Shown: positions 1 to 9,010, numbered from the stretch's first letter. The stretch is 64,000 nt of DNA from Pararhizobium polonicum (GCF_001687365.1 NZ_LGLV01000004.1:558001-622000), one strand, 5' to 3'. Notes: a model not told the origin generated them from the sequence alone. Numbers and translations are program-made.

Positions 1-416
1 GCCTGCAGCCAGCCGGGCAGGAAGGCCCAGAGCGCGCCAAAGGCGGCGGAACCGATGATCGCCACCGGAAAGACCACGAACCACGGCATGGTCCGATCGA
101 GCCAGAGACAGGCGAGCGCCACACCGATGCCGCCGATATAGGCCTGCCCCTCGCTGCCGATATTGAACAGACCGGCATGGAAGGCGACGGCTACCGAGAG
201 GCCGGTGAAGATGAAGGTCGTGGCGTAATAGAGCGTGAAGCCGATATATTCGCCGCGGCCGAAGGCACCGTTGATCATGTGATAGGCGGCTTTGAGCGGA
301 TTTTCGCCGACCAGCAGCACAACAAGGCCGGCGACCAGGAAGGCAACGACAAGGTTGACCAGCGGGATCAGGCCATATTCGGCCCAGGCCGGCAGTTTCG
401 CATATGGATTGCTCAT
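1..416 (-). CDS. ABC transporter permease, BMP-type (partial, C-terminus outside window)
   Basis: Inner-membrane permease of a nucleoside or simple-sugar importer, cut by the window edge after about 138 residues. The N-terminus MSNPYAKLPAWAEYG is followed by hydrophobic segments near residues 15-40, 62-85 and 90-130. The stretch AFHAGLFNIGSEGQAYIGG is the conserved signature of the BPD_transp_2 (RbsC/YufP-like) permeases that work with BMP-family binding proteins. Its ATG (416-414) overlaps the stop of the upstream ATPase gene by three bases, so the two are translationally coupled. A second permease would normally follow outside the window. The substrate is inferred from family membership only. 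Confidence 0.9.
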   Translation of the reverse strand, partial: MSNPYAKLPAWAEYGLIPLVNLVVAFLVAGLVVLLVGENPLKAAYHMINGAFGRGEYIGFTLYYATTFIFTGLSVAVAFHAGLFNIGSEGQAYIGGIGVALACLWLDRTMPWFVVFPVAIIGSAAFGALWAFLPGWLQ

Positions 417-1948
417 TCGGCGGCCTCCTTGTGGCCTTCGACCCCGGCCATCAGCAGGCCGAGTTCCCCTTCGGTCGCATCCGGATCCCGCTCGCCGACA
501 ACGCGGCCGGCGAACATCACGACAATGCGGTCCGACAGGGCGCGGATTTCATCAAGTTCGACGGAGACAAGCAGCACAGCCTTGCCCTGATCCCGCATCT
601 CGATGATCCGCTTGTGGATGAATTCGATGGCGCCGACATCGACGCCGCGTGTCGGCTGGCCGATGATCAGCACATCCGGATTGCGCTCCATCTCGCGCGC
701 CAGCACGATCTTCTGCTGGTTGCCGCCGGAAAAATTGGCGGTCTTCAAACGCGGATTGGGCGGGCGGATATCGTATCTCTTGATTTTTTCCTCGGCGTCG
801 GCCTGGATCGCCCGGGTGTTGAGAAAGACGCCGTTCAGATATTTCTTGTCCCGATGATAGCCGAGAATGCCGTTTTCGCTCTCCTCGAACTTCAGCACGA
901 GGCCGACATGATGGCGATCTTCCGGCACATGGGCGAGGCCTCTCGTGCGCAAACCGGCGGGATCGGCATGGCCGGTGACATCGACCGCTTCGCCATTCAG
1001 AAGCACTGTGCCAGAGATTGCCTTGCGGATGCCGGAGATCGCCTCCAGCAGTTCCGACTGGCCGTTGCCGGCAACACCGGCGATGCCGACGATCTCGCCG
1101 GCCCGAAGGTCGAAGGAGACATCGTCGACCATGGTCACGCCACGCCCGTCGCGCACGGTCAGGTTCCTGACCGACAGCTTCACCTCACCCGGATTGGCCG
1201 CACCCTTGTCGACGCGTAGCAGAACGCGACGGCCGACCATCAGCTCGGCCAGTTCCTCGACGGAGGTTTCACGGGTGTTGCGCGTTGCCACCATCTCGCC
1301 GCGGCGCATGACGGAGACCTCGTCGGTGATCGCCATGATCTCGCGCAGCTTGTGGGTGATGAAAATGATCGTCTTGCCCTGATCCTTCAGCTGCCCGAGG
1401 ATGCGGAACAGGTGATCGGCTTCCGGCGGCGTCAGGACGCCCGTCGGCTCGTCGAGGATGAGAATATCGGCCTTGCGATAGAGGGCCTTGAGGATTTCGA
1501 CGCGCTGCTGCAGGCCGACCGGAAGTTCCTCGATCAGCGCATCCGGATTGACCTCCAGCGCGTATTCGCGCTCCAGCCGCTTCAATTCGACCCGGGCCTT
1601 GGAGATGCTGGCATTGAGGATCTGGCTGTCTTCGGCGCCGAGCATGACGTTTTCGAGCACCGTGAAGTTTTCGACCAGCATGAAATGCTGGTGGACCATG
1701 CCGATACCGCTCGATATCGCCGCATTCGGGTCCTTGATCGTTACCTTGCTGCCATCGACGACGATATCGCCGCTATCGGCCTGGTAGAAGCCGTAGAGGA
1801 TCGACATCAGGGTCGATTTGCCGGCGCCGTTTTCACCGATGATGCCGTGAATGGTGCCCTTGCGGACAGTCAGGTTGATGTTCTTGTTGGCATGGACAAG
1901 GCCAAAGCTCTTGTCTATGCCACGCAACTCGATGGCAATATCGCTCAT
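413..1948 (-). CDS. ABC transporter ATP-binding protein, tandem-ATPase (BMP/sugar family)
   Basis: Energising subunit of the BMP-type importer, 511 residues, with two ATPase domains in one chain as in RbsA/MglA and YufO proteins. Domain 1 has Walker A GENGAGKST (about 38-46) and Walker B LILDEPTGVLTP. Its signature region is LPVGLQQRVEIL rather than LSGGQ, which is usual in this family. Domain 2 has a degenerate Walker A (GVAGNGQSE), signature FSGGNQQK and the modified Walker B LIIGQPTRG. It is followed by the permease gene with an ATGA overlap. No strong ribosome binding site precedes the chosen ATG. A palindromic element lies about 75 bp upstream (2016-2033). Confidence 0.95.
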   Translation of the reverse strand: MSDIAIELRGIDKSFGLVHANKNINLTVRKGTIHGIIGENGAGKSTLMSILYGFYQADSGDIVVDGSKVTIKDPNAAISSGIGMVHQHFMLVENFTVLENVMLGAEDSQILNASISKARVELKRLEREYALEVNPDALIEELPVGLQQRVEILKALYRKADILILDEPTGVLTPPEADHLFRILGQLKDQGKTIIFITHKLREIMAITDEVSVMRRGEMVATRNTRETSVEELAELMVGRRVLLRVDKGAANPGEVKLSVRNLTVRDGRGVTMVDDVSFDLRAGEIVGIAGVAGNGQSELLEAISGIRKAISGTVLLNGEAVDVTGHADPAGLRTRGLAHVPEDRHHVGLVLKFEESENGILGYHRDKKYLNGVFLNTRAIQADAEEKIKRYDIRPPNPRLKTANFSGGNQQKIVLAREMERNPDVLIIGQPTRGVDVGAIEFIHKRIIEMRDQGKAVLLVSVELDEIRALSDRIVVMFAGRVVGERDPDATEGELGLLMAGVEGHKEAAE

Positions 1949-2015
1949 ATTGACCCATGTTCCCCGAAGCTCGGCCCGGTTTACTCCACTTTGACAGCAG
2001 TAGTCCCGGCATCGA

Positions 2016-2033
2016 TTTTTTTACCAATTGGTA
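2016..2033. promoter_or_regulatory. Candidate operator upstream of the ABC ATPase gene
   Basis: A perfect palindrome TACCAATTGGTA (2022-2033) sits directly beside a run of seven T. Read on the minus strand it gives CAATTGGTAAAAAAA, and the same 15-mer occurs at 3678-3692 upstream of the binding-protein gene. The ACCA-n-TGGT layout resembles sites of GntR-family repressors. No candidate regulator is in view. The rest of the roughly 290-bp gap between the ATPase gene and slyX shows no other gene. Confidence 0.5.
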
Positions 2034-2239
2034 TAAGTTTAGCATCGAAATCCGGGCGCGAAAGCCCAAAAATCGAAAGCCCATCCACTCTTCCCAGTTC
2101 ATTGGAGAGAGTCCAGCGCCATTTACATCCGCAGAGTTGCGTGCGCGAGTGGAATTACGGCACATCGCCTGCATAATCGCAATCGATGTGATAAACGAGC
2201 CGCAAACGCGAAACCACAGCGCGGCCGCAGGAGACAAAC

Positions 2240-2443
2240 ATGAGCGAAGCACGCATCACCCGGCTCGAAGAGACGATCGCCCACCAGGCGAAAACCATCG
2301 AGGAACTGTCGGACCAACTGGCGGAGCAGTGGACGGTTGTCGAGCAGGTTCGCGCCAAACTCGACCGTCTGACGGAGCGGTTTCTCAACCTCGAAGAACA
2401 GAGCATCGAAGCGCCGGCCAATACCCGGCCGCCGCATTATTGA
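2240..2443 (+). CDS. slyX: SlyX family protein
   Basis: A 67-residue protein that is almost entirely one predicted coiled coil (MSEARITRLEETIAHQAKTI onward), ending in PPHY. The length, the heptad pattern and the C-terminal proline/histidine tail match the SlyX family. The biochemical role of SlyX is unknown. A good Shine-Dalgarno (GCAGGAGACAAAC) precedes the ATG. It is a single gene, divergent from the ABC operon and convergent with the binding-protein gene, with a shared terminator just downstream. Confidence 0.88.
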   Translation: MSEARITRLEETIAHQAKTIEELSDQLAEQWTVVEQVRAKLDRLTERFLNLEEQSIEAPANTRPPHY

Positions 2444-2477
2444 GCCCGCCCGGTCCACATCTCGAGCAGACAGGAAA

Positions 2478-2512
2478 AAACCGCCGGCCTTCCACAGACC
2501 GGCGGTTTCTTC
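2478..2512. terminator. Bidirectional intrinsic terminator between slyX and bmpA
   Basis: The stem ACCGCCGG / CCGGCGGT has an 11-nt loop. It is flanked by six A on the left (a T-run for the minus strand) and TTTCTTC on the right, between two convergent genes. Confidence 0.8.
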
Positions 2513-2529
2513 ATTCAAACCCCAAGGGA

Positions 2530-3522
2530 TCAATAGGGGCAGGCTTCGTCCGACATATAGTCGTGAACCTGGACTGTGCCGGCGATGATATCGGCCTTGA
2601 CCTTATCGACAGCGGCCTGCATTTCCGGCGTGATCAGCGCCTTGTTGTTGTCATCGACCGCATAGCCGACGCCATCTTCCTTGAGGCCGAGATTGGAAAT
2701 GCCGACGGTGAACGTGTCGTTCTTGGCCGACGAGAAGGCGTCATAGACGGCGACGTCAACGCGCTTGAGCATCGAGGTCAGGACCTTGCCCGGCTGCATG
2801 CCGTTCTGGTTGGAATCGACGCCGATACCGAGCTTGCCCGCATCGGCTGCTGCCTGCAGCACGCCGACACCGGTGCCGCCGGCCGCATGATAGACCACGT
2901 CAGATCCCTGATCGAATTGCGACTTGGCAATTTCGCCGCCCTTGACCGGATCGTTCCAGGCGTCCGGCGTCGTGCCGGTATAGGCTTCCAGAACCTTGAC
3001 GTCGGGACCGACGGACTTGGCGCCGCCGATGTAGCCACAGGCAAACTTGTGGATTAGCGGAATATCCATGCCGCCGATGAAGCTGACGGTCTTGGACTTC
3101 GAAGCCATGCCGGCCAGGACGCCGACGAGGTAGGAGCCTTCCTGTTCCTTGAAGACGACCGACTTCACGTTCGGCTTGTCAACGACCATGTCGATGATGG
3201 CGAACTTGATATCCGGATATTCGACGGCGACCTTTTCAAGCGCCGCGGCCCAGGAAAAGCCGGCCATGACGATCGGGTTGTTGCCGTCGCCGGCAAAGCG
3301 GCGCAGCGCCTGCTCGCGCTGCGCGTCGTTGGCGATTTCGAATTCGCGGTATTCGATGCCGGTTTCCGTCTTGAACTTCTCAGCGCCATTGAAGGCTGCC
3401 TCATTGAAGGATTTGTCGAACTTGCCGCCGAGATCATAGATGATCGCCGGCTTGATATCGGCGGCGAGCGCCGTGGCCGACATCATCGAGAAGGCAAGGA
3501 GACCGAGGAGGGTTTTTTTCAT
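2530..3522 (-). CDS. BMP family ABC transporter substrate-binding protein
   Basis: Periplasmic binding protein of the Bmp/PnrA (Med) family, 330 residues. The signal peptide MKKTLLGLLAFSMMSATALAA is followed by DIKPAIIYDLGGKFDKSFNEAAFNGA, where the early aspartate and the GKFDKSFN motif are the family hallmark. YHAAGGTGVGVLQAA and GVDSNQN are further conserved binding-cleft segments. There is no lipobox cysteine, so it should be soluble. Known family members bind purine nucleosides; the ligand here is inferred. It lies upstream of, and in the same direction as, the ATPase and permease genes, with slyX inserted in the opposite direction. Confidence 0.93.
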   Translation of the reverse strand: MKKTLLGLLAFSMMSATALAADIKPAIIYDLGGKFDKSFNEAAFNGAEKFKTETGIEYREFEIANDAQREQALRRFAGDGNNPIVMAGFSWAAALEKVAVEYPDIKFAIIDMVVDKPNVKSVVFKEQEGSYLVGVLAGMASKSKTVSFIGGMDIPLIHKFACGYIGGAKSVGPDVKVLEAYTGTTPDAWNDPVKGGEIAKSQFDQGSDVVYHAAGGTGVGVLQAAADAGKLGIGVDSNQNGMQPGKVLTSMLKRVDVAVYDAFSSAKNDTFTVGISNLGLKEDGVGYAVDDNNKALITPEMQAAVDKVKADIIAGTVQVHDYMSDEACPY

Positions 3523-3676
3523 TGTGCAGCCCTGTTGTTGCTATTGATCTTGTTGGGTCCTCCCGCAAGCCCCTCTTTCGGGAGCATGTCTGCGGAACCA
3601 CCACTCCCTTTTCAAGGGATATGTCTGGCTGGGGCGCATCCTTGCATGCCTCAAATCAAAATTCACTCAAAATTTT

Positions 3677-3692
3677 TCAATTGGTAAAAAAA
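3677..3692. promoter_or_regulatory. Candidate operator upstream of the BMP binding-protein gene
   Basis: Contains TCAATTGGTAAAAAAA. The 15-mer starting at 3678 is identical to the one upstream of the ABC ATPase gene (minus strand, 2016-2030), here in the opposite orientation relative to its gene. It lies about 155 bp before the bmp start codon, in an AT-rich stretch (3650-3740). The 290-bp gap 3523-3812 holds no credible gene. Confidence 0.45.
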
Positions 3693-3757
3693 GGTAAATG
3701 GCCCAAAAAGACGGCAAAATCAGTGATTTTCGAGGCAGAATCGGAACATTAAAACGG

Positions 3758-3795
3758 CAAAAGGCCGCGGCGCTCTTGCGCCACGGCCTTTATAA
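3758..3795 (-). terminator. Intrinsic terminator of the TonB receptor gene
   Basis: The inverted repeat AAAGGCCG..GGCGC / GCGCC..CGGCCTTT has a TCTT loop. On the minus strand it is followed by a T-rich tail, about 20 bp after the receptor stop codon. Confidence 0.75.
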
Positions 3796-3812
3796 TACGG
3801 GACTGTTTCAGC

Positions 3813-5978
3813 TTACCAGGATTTGCTGAGCTTCAGCGTTACCGTCCGCTGATCGCCATAGCCGCAGGTGAAGGTGCCCTGGCAACCCTTGACATATTCC
3901 TTGTCGAACAGGTTGGTGACGTTGAGCGCAGCGCCCCAGCCGTTCTTTTCGTAGCGGATGGCAGCGTCGGCAACCAGGGCGTCGGGAACCTTGGCCGTAT
4001 TGGCCATATCGGCATAGGATTCGCCCTGGTAGCGCAGGCCGCCGCCAACACTGACGCCTTCCAGCGCACCGTCCGTCACCAGATATTCAAGCCAGAGTGC
4101 CGCCTGATGTGTCGGGATCAGGTAGGGCCGGTTGCCGACCAGCGCCGCGTTGAGGTCCTCGGCCACTTCCAGGTCGTTGTAAGTGTAGGAGCCGAGCAGC
4201 CTCCAGTTCTGATCCAGATTGACCTTACCCTCCAGCTCGAGGCCAGTGGAGCTGACTTCGCCGAGTTGTTCCTGCAGGAAGTCACGACGTGTCAGCGCCA
4301 CGTTCTTCTTGACAATGTGATAGACCGAGGCGGTGAACACGCCGTCAATGAAGGTCGGCTCATATTTGATCCCGCCTTCGAACTGGTGGCCCTCCTCCGG
4401 CTTCATCGCGCCACCGCCAACGACAGTGCCGACCAGCGGATTGAAGAAGGTAGCAGCGCTGACGTAGGGCGTTAAGCCATTATCGAATTTGTAGGCAAGG
4501 CCCACTCGGCCGCTGAGCGCGCTGTCGTTCGATTCATAGGAGCCCGTCGCAAGCCGGGAGTCCACGTCGGTTTTGACATAGTCATAACGGCCGTTCGCCG
4601 TCAGCAGCCAGCCATCGCCGAACCGGATCTGGTCCTGCGCGTAGACACCGACCTGCTGCATGCGCGTGACGCTATCGATATAGGGATCAGCATAAATCAG
4701 CGACCCGCTGCCATAGACCGGGTTCTCCGGGTCAAGATCCGATGCCGGCCAGGCGGATGCCTGTGTCTGGTCGATCTTATAGTTCTTGTAGTCGAGCCCG
4801 AGCAGCAGCGAATGGTCGAGCGGACCGGTGGAGAATTCCTTCTCGGCGCGATTGTCGACATTGAAGCTATCGACGCTGGTATCATGCTTGAAGCCGAGGC
4901 GAGCGAGATCGTTGGTCGCCGTATAGGCATAGGGATAGACCAGTTCCTCGGCCTTATCGAGATGGCTGTAGCGCAGGTTCTGCGAGAGCTTCCAGCCGTT
5001 GTCGAACTCGTGCGAGAACTCGTAGCCGAGCATCTGCTGGTCATAACGGCCGTAATCGTGATCCGGCTCGCCGAAGAAGAAATCGCGGTCGATCTTGCCG
5101 CCAAATGGGCCGTCAACCACGGTGCCTTCATAAGGCAAAAAGCCGTTGCCGACATGGGTCTGGTCGAGCGCGGACGCGATGGCATAGACCGTCAGCGAGG
5201 TCGCATCATCCGGCGCATAGGTGATCTGCGGCATCAGGAAGCCGCGCAGGTCTTCCGAATAGTCCGAGTAATTGTCGCCGCCGGCGATCTTGCCGGTGAT
5301 GCGGTAGGTCAGCGTGCCGTCGGCGTTCAGCTTGTCGTTGGCATCGAAGCCGAAGAAGGCGTTGCCGAAATTGTTGATGCCGATCTCGGTGGAATAGGCA
5401 GGCTCGGCCTGCGGCCGCTTGCGGACCAGATCGACGATGCCGCCGGGATTCGAGCCACCATAAAGAACCGAGGCCGGACCTTTGAGCACCTCGACACGCT
5501 CCAGCATATAGGCATCCGTCTGGAAGCCGCCGAAGCCGTAGGAAAACAGATTGAGGCCATCGAGGAACACACCGGTCTGCGTCGCGTCGAAACCGCGGAT
5601 GTAGAACCAGTCGGTATCCGGATCGCTGCCGAACGGTTCGGTCGAAACGCCGGCGGTGTAGCGCAGCGCCTCGTCGATCTTGGTGACGACGCCGCGATCG
5701 TCCAGTTCCTGACGCCCGATGACGGATACCGACTGCGGAATTTCGGAGACCGGCGTCGCCGTCTTGGAACCGGTGCCGGTGGATTTTGCCACGTAGCCGT
5801 CAACCGGCCCTGTGGCCTGCCTGTCCGTGTCCTTGCCGCCTTCGATCGTCAGGCGCTCCAGCATCGTCGCATCGCCCGTTGCCGCATCCTGCGCCTGCGC
5901 CACCTGCGGGACGGCCATCGCCACGATCGCCGCGCTCGCCATCCATACCCGGTAGAGATCCGTCCCCTTGATCCGCAT
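3813..5978 (-). CDS. TonB-dependent siderophore receptor
   Basis: Outer-membrane ferric-siderophore receptor of about 721 residues. Starting at MRIKGTDLYR gives a proper signal peptide ending AQAQ near residue 29; the frame stays open for another 200 codons upstream, but that part is antisense to the AraC gene and non-conserved. The plug domain covers about residues 70-180 (SEIPQSVSVIGRQELDDRG, then YIRGFDATQTGVFLDGL and VLKGPASVLYGGSNPGGIV). The rest is a 22-strand barrel ending in TVTLKLSKSW. The plug resembles FhuA/FhuE/FoxA-type receptors, so a hydroxamate siderophore is likely but not proven. The adjacent AraC gene is the likely activator. Confidence 0.93.
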   Translation of the reverse strand: MRIKGTDLYRVWMASAAIVAMAVPQVAQAQDAATGDATMLERLTIEGGKDTDRQATGPVDGYVAKSTGTGSKTATPVSEIPQSVSVIGRQELDDRGVVTKIDEALRYTAGVSTEPFGSDPDTDWFYIRGFDATQTGVFLDGLNLFSYGFGGFQTDAYMLERVEVLKGPASVLYGGSNPGGIVDLVRKRPQAEPAYSTEIGINNFGNAFFGFDANDKLNADGTLTYRITGKIAGGDNYSDYSEDLRGFLMPQITYAPDDATSLTVYAIASALDQTHVGNGFLPYEGTVVDGPFGGKIDRDFFFGEPDHDYGRYDQQMLGYEFSHEFDNGWKLSQNLRYSHLDKAEELVYPYAYTATNDLARLGFKHDTSVDSFNVDNRAEKEFSTGPLDHSLLLGLDYKNYKIDQTQASAWPASDLDPENPVYGSGSLIYADPYIDSVTRMQQVGVYAQDQIRFGDGWLLTANGRYDYVKTDVDSRLATGSYESNDSALSGRVGLAYKFDNGLTPYVSAATFFNPLVGTVVGGGAMKPEEGHQFEGGIKYEPTFIDGVFTASVYHIVKKNVALTRRDFLQEQLGEVSSTGLELEGKVNLDQNWRLLGSYTYNDLEVAEDLNAALVGNRPYLIPTHQAALWLEYLVTDGALEGVSVGGGLRYQGESYADMANTAKVPDALVADAAIRYEKNGWGAALNVTNLFDKEYVKGCQGTFTCGYGDQRTVTLKLSKSW

Positions 5979-6054
5979 CACTTCGCCACCCCGCTCAAAA
6001 CCGGGCGTTTGCGCCCCCGTCGGCGGCACGCGATCCGGCATTTCCATGAAAATA

Positions 6055-6075
6055 AGCTGAGTGTTTAGCTCAACT
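6055..6075. promoter_or_regulatory. Inverted repeat in the TonB receptor promoter region
   Basis: Arms AGCTGAG and CTCAACT (one mismatch) are separated by 7 nt, about 80 bp upstream of the receptor start and between it and the AraC gene. It is a plausible binding site for the neighbouring AraC protein or for an iron regulator. It does not match a canonical Fur box. Confidence 0.35.
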
Positions 6076-6160
6076 ATATGCGGCCGGGATTGTCTCTGAC
6101 TGCGGTAATTGAACGATTCTGGTCCATATTCCGCATTGCACCCTGGCAAGGTGCCGAGGC

Positions 6161-7045
6161 TCAGACCCTCTGGCTTTTCGCCCAGGTCGCCGGCGTGGCG
6201 CCAACCGTCTTGCGGAAGACGCGGGTGAAATGAGCCTGGTCGGCAAAGCCGGTTTCTGCCGCAACCACGCTCATCGGCAGCTCGCCCTTGAGCATCAGCT
6301 GCTTGGCGCGCTCGATGCGGGCCTTCATCTGCCATTGATGCGGTGGCAGGCCGGTGGAAGCCTTGAAGGCATGGCTGAAATAGGACTGCGACAGGCCGGT
6401 CAGCGCTGCGAGCTCCTCCAGCCGGATGCCGCGCAGGCAATTGCTCTCGATATAGTCGATCGACCGGCGCAGCTGCCAGGCGGCCAGTTCGCTGCGCTTG
6501 CGCGACCTGACAGGACCCAGCCGCATGACATCGACGAACAGTGCCACCGAAAGCCCATCGCCATAGAGATCGTGCAACGGCTGCGGATTGATGCATTCAG
6601 CCGCGATCAACTCGGCCAGTGCCAGGAAGCGCGGCTCCGAAAACATCAGCCGCGGCACATCCAGCTTGCGCCTGTCGAGGTCTTCCATCAGACGGCGGCT
6701 GAGGATCTCGGCATTGAAATGCAGATCGAGATGGCGAACGTAATGGACATCGACCATTTCCGCCCAGAGTTCCATACCAGCAGGAATATAGGAAATGACC
6801 TGCCGGCGGCTGTCTTCGGCAACGGCCTGCCGGGTCTGACGCAGCCGGATATTGCGCCGGTCGCCACCCTTGGCATCCAGCACGATGAACAGCCGCGGGT
6901 CGTCGGCCACATAGAAGCCGCCGGCGGCCGGCGCACATTCGACATCCCAGAGATCGGCGACAATGCCGTTCCACGCGCGCCGGTTCAGCCCGCCGATGAC
7001 GGAAAACCCGGAAATCCTGTTGTTCATGCGCGGCTGGAAGGTCAT
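6161..7045 (-). CDS. AraC family transcriptional regulator
   Basis: A 294-residue regulator with the two helix-turn-helix motifs of the AraC/XylS domain at about residues 190-290 (IRLEELAALTGLSQSYFSHAFKAS..., then LPMSVVAAETGFADQAHFTRVFRKTVG). The N-terminal 180 residues would be the effector or dimerisation domain and have no motif I recognise. It is transcribed in the same direction as the TonB receptor gene just downstream, the arrangement seen for siderophore-responsive activators such as RhrA or PchR. Control of the receptor is therefore a strong inference. An in-frame ATG six codons downstream is an alternative start. Confidence 0.9.
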   Translation of the reverse strand: MTFQPRMNNRISGFSVIGGLNRRAWNGIVADLWDVECAPAAGGFYVADDPRLFIVLDAKGGDRRNIRLRQTRQAVAEDSRRQVISYIPAGMELWAEMVDVHYVRHLDLHFNAEILSRRLMEDLDRRKLDVPRLMFSEPRFLALAELIAAECINPQPLHDLYGDGLSVALFVDVMRLGPVRSRKRSELAAWQLRRSIDYIESNCLRGIRLEELAALTGLSQSYFSHAFKASTGLPPHQWQMKARIERAKQLMLKGELPMSVVAAETGFADQAHFTRVFRKTVGATPATWAKSQRV

Positions 7046-7229
7046 CCGGTGTCTCGGCGGCGCAGCTCAAGCTGCCTGTCTAAAACTTTCTTTTTATAGT
7101 CAAGTTTAACTAGCCCCAAATTCCCATCTTTGCAATTGCTGAAATGCCCGCAAAGCCAAGCTTTCCCGGCTGTTGTGACCTTTTCGCCATGCCCGCCCCC
7201 GGGCGCTTATCTCCCATGCCGGCAGCACG

Positions 7230-7264
7230 CGCAAAAATGCCGCGCCTATTCGGGGCGCGGCAGA
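7230..7264 (-). terminator. Intrinsic terminator downstream of msrA
   Basis: The stem TGCCGCGCC / GGCGCGGCA (7238-7262) is followed on the minus strand by ATTTTTGC. It lies about 57 bp past the msrA stop codon. Confidence 0.65.
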
Positions 7265-7319
7265 TCAAACGTGCCTGTCACAGATCAGGGGCAACCTCGC
7301 CTGCGGCCCGTCCGCCGCC

Positions 7320-7967
7320 TCAAATGGCGCAACTGACGCCGGTGCCGCGCAGACCGCAATAACCGTTCGGGTTTTTGGCCAGATACTGCTGATGATCCGC
7401 GTCGGCGAAATAGAAGAGGCCGGCCCGGGCGATCTCCGTAGTGATCCCGCCATTGTGTCCCGCCGCCTTCAGGGCCGCCTGGAACGCATCGCGGGCCGCA
7501 ATGGCCTGCGCCAGCTGTGCATCGTCCTCGACATAGATCGCCGAGCGATAGGTGGTGCCGATATCATTGCCCTGGCGCATGCCTTGGGTCGGGTCATGCT
7601 CCTCGAAGAACACTTTCAGCAACGCAGGCAACGACACCTTGACCGGATCATAGACGACCAGCACGACTTCGGTATGACCGGTGAGGCCCGTCGTTGTTTC
7701 CTGGTAGGTGGGGTTCTTCGTGAAGCCGCCGGAATAGCCCGCGGCCGTCACGTAGACGCCCGGAATCTGCCAGAGCAGCCGCTCCGCACCCCAGAAGCAG
7801 CCCATTCCCAGCAGCACCTGCTTGTAGCCCGCCGGATACGGTCCCTTGAGCGGATGACCGTTGACGAAATGGGTGGCGGATGTCGGGATTTCGGCTTCGC
7901 GGCCCGGAAGGGCGCTCTGCGGATCCGGCATCACGGTCTTCTTGTTGAACATCTCGGTCAGGAACAT
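7320..7967 (-). CDS. msrA: Peptide-methionine (S)-S-oxide reductase MsrA
   Basis: Repairs S-methionine sulfoxide in oxidised proteins using thioredoxin. The catalytic motif GCFWG is at residues 56-60 (Cys57), followed by the family motifs [26 protein letters not shown] and [21 protein letters not shown]. Resolving cysteines are expected near the C-terminus ([12 protein letters not shown]). At 215 residues it is normal for the long bacterial form. The start is set by AAAGGAGAGGGTC just before the ATG. No msrB is adjacent. Confidence 0.96.
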   Translation of the reverse strand: MFLTEMFNKKTVMPDPQSALPGREAEIPTSATHFVNGHPLKGPYPAGYKQVLLGMGCFWGAERLLWQIPGVYVTAAGYSGGFTKNPTYQETTTGLTGHTEVVLVVYDPVKVSLPALLKVFFEEHDPTQGMRQGNDIGTTYRSAIYVEDDAQLAQAIAARDAFQAALKAAGHNGGITTEIARAGLFYFADADHQQYLAKNPNGYCGLRGTGVSCAI

Positions 7968-8098
7968 GACCCTCTCCTTTTCGCTTTTTCGCTCATTTCG
8001 ATCGGGCGGATAAGTCCGCCGCCGACCGGTCGCGCCGGTCTTGGGGCCGGCACCGCATGCGTCAATCCGTCAAGGGGCGCGGCGAATGCCGCACGCGC

Positions 8099-8416
8099 TC
8101 AGGCCGAGAACCGGCCCGCGACCGGAGGCCGCTTGTAGCCGATCATCCACAAAAGCAGCGCGATCAGCAGGAAGAAGGCAAAGGCCGGCTGCTGCAGCGA
8201 CCATCGGATTACCGGATCCAGAAACGCGCCGCTCGCATGCGGCGCTTCCAGCGCCTGCACCAGAGACTGCGCCGAGGGACCACCCGCCGCAAGCACCGTT
8301 GCCAGCGGTGTCAGCACCGGTTGTGACGCCGACACCGACTGGATGGCATCCACCGAGGCCACCAGGACAGCGACAACGAGCGCCAGAAAACTCGCAAACC
8401 GCAGCAAAAACCGCAT
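8099..8416 (-). CDS. Small two-helix membrane protein, unknown function
   Basis: A 105-residue protein starting MRFLLRFASFLALVVAVLVA. It has one hydrophobic segment at the N-terminus (residues 3-22, possibly an uncleaved anchor), a loop of about 55 residues, and a second segment (PAFAFFLLIALLLWMIGY) before a short basic tail. A start five codons upstream (MERGGM, 8431) is possible. I do not recognise a characterised family. The pattern of N-anchor, VDAIQSVSAS and C-terminal helix looks like a conserved rhizobial hypothetical. It is monocistronic. Confidence 0.65.
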   Translation of the reverse strand: MRFLLRFASFLALVVAVLVASVDAIQSVSASQPVLTPLATVLAAGGPSAQSLVQALEAPHASGAFLDPVIRWSLQQPAFAFFLLIALLLWMIGYKRPPVAGRFSA

Positions 8417-8718
8417 TCCGCCTCTCTCCACCCCAGCCCGCCTCCGCGCCGGCCGGACTGCATTTTACCAACTATAACAAGACATAGGCACAGGCCTGGA
8501 GAAGTGCAATGCCGGCCTTTCACAGGCCCGCACCATAAGAAGTCAAAAAACTGTCAGAAATCAGTTGATCCTGCGGAGTTCATCGGTATATATCGCGCCG
8601 GTCCGCAGGTTTTTCAACTGGCGGGCAACCCGGCTTGGCAGCGCCGAACGGGTTTCAGGAGAAAGCAAGCGCTTGTCTCTGATCCACCGGACCCAACCGC
8701 CGGTGCGATTGACAAAAC

Positions 8719-8808
8719 GGACAGGTGGCCGAGTGGTTGAAGGCGCACGCCTGGAAAGTGTGTATACGTGAGAGCGTATCGCGGGTTCGAATCCCGCTCT
8801 GTCCGCCA
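8719..8808 (+). tRNA. tRNA-Ser(GGA)
   Basis: A 90-nt class II tRNA. The acceptor GGACAGG pairs with TCTGTCC followed by G and an encoded CCA. The anticodon stem CACGC/GTGTG encloses loop CTGGAAA with anticodon GGA at 8753-8755. A long variable arm and the T-loop GGTTCGAATCC are visible. No integrase or attachment-site duplication was seen beside it. Confidence 0.97.
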
Positions 8809-9010
8809 TTTTCCCTGATTACGCAATGTTCCGCACGGCAAGTACGCAAACGCCCTCGATTGCCGCCGCAACAGACTCAGGTACTTACCCAATAAATCGT
8901 GAACGCATTCGATCCGGCGGATTTGCATCGGAGGCCGCTCACATCGTGCGCCGATTGGCGGTGCGGTTGCACACCAAGTTAAAGACCCATGCGGGCAAGC
9001 GTATGAGACG

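Noticed and set aside
3522-3752. A 76-codon frame on the plus strand between bmp and the TonB receptor
   Set aside because: No ribosome binding site or family, and it runs through the promoter and operator region of the bmp gene.
5979-6596. A 206-codon upstream extension of the TonB receptor reading frame
   Set aside because: It lies antisense to the AraC gene, contains no receptor-like sequence, and the signal peptide begins at 5978.
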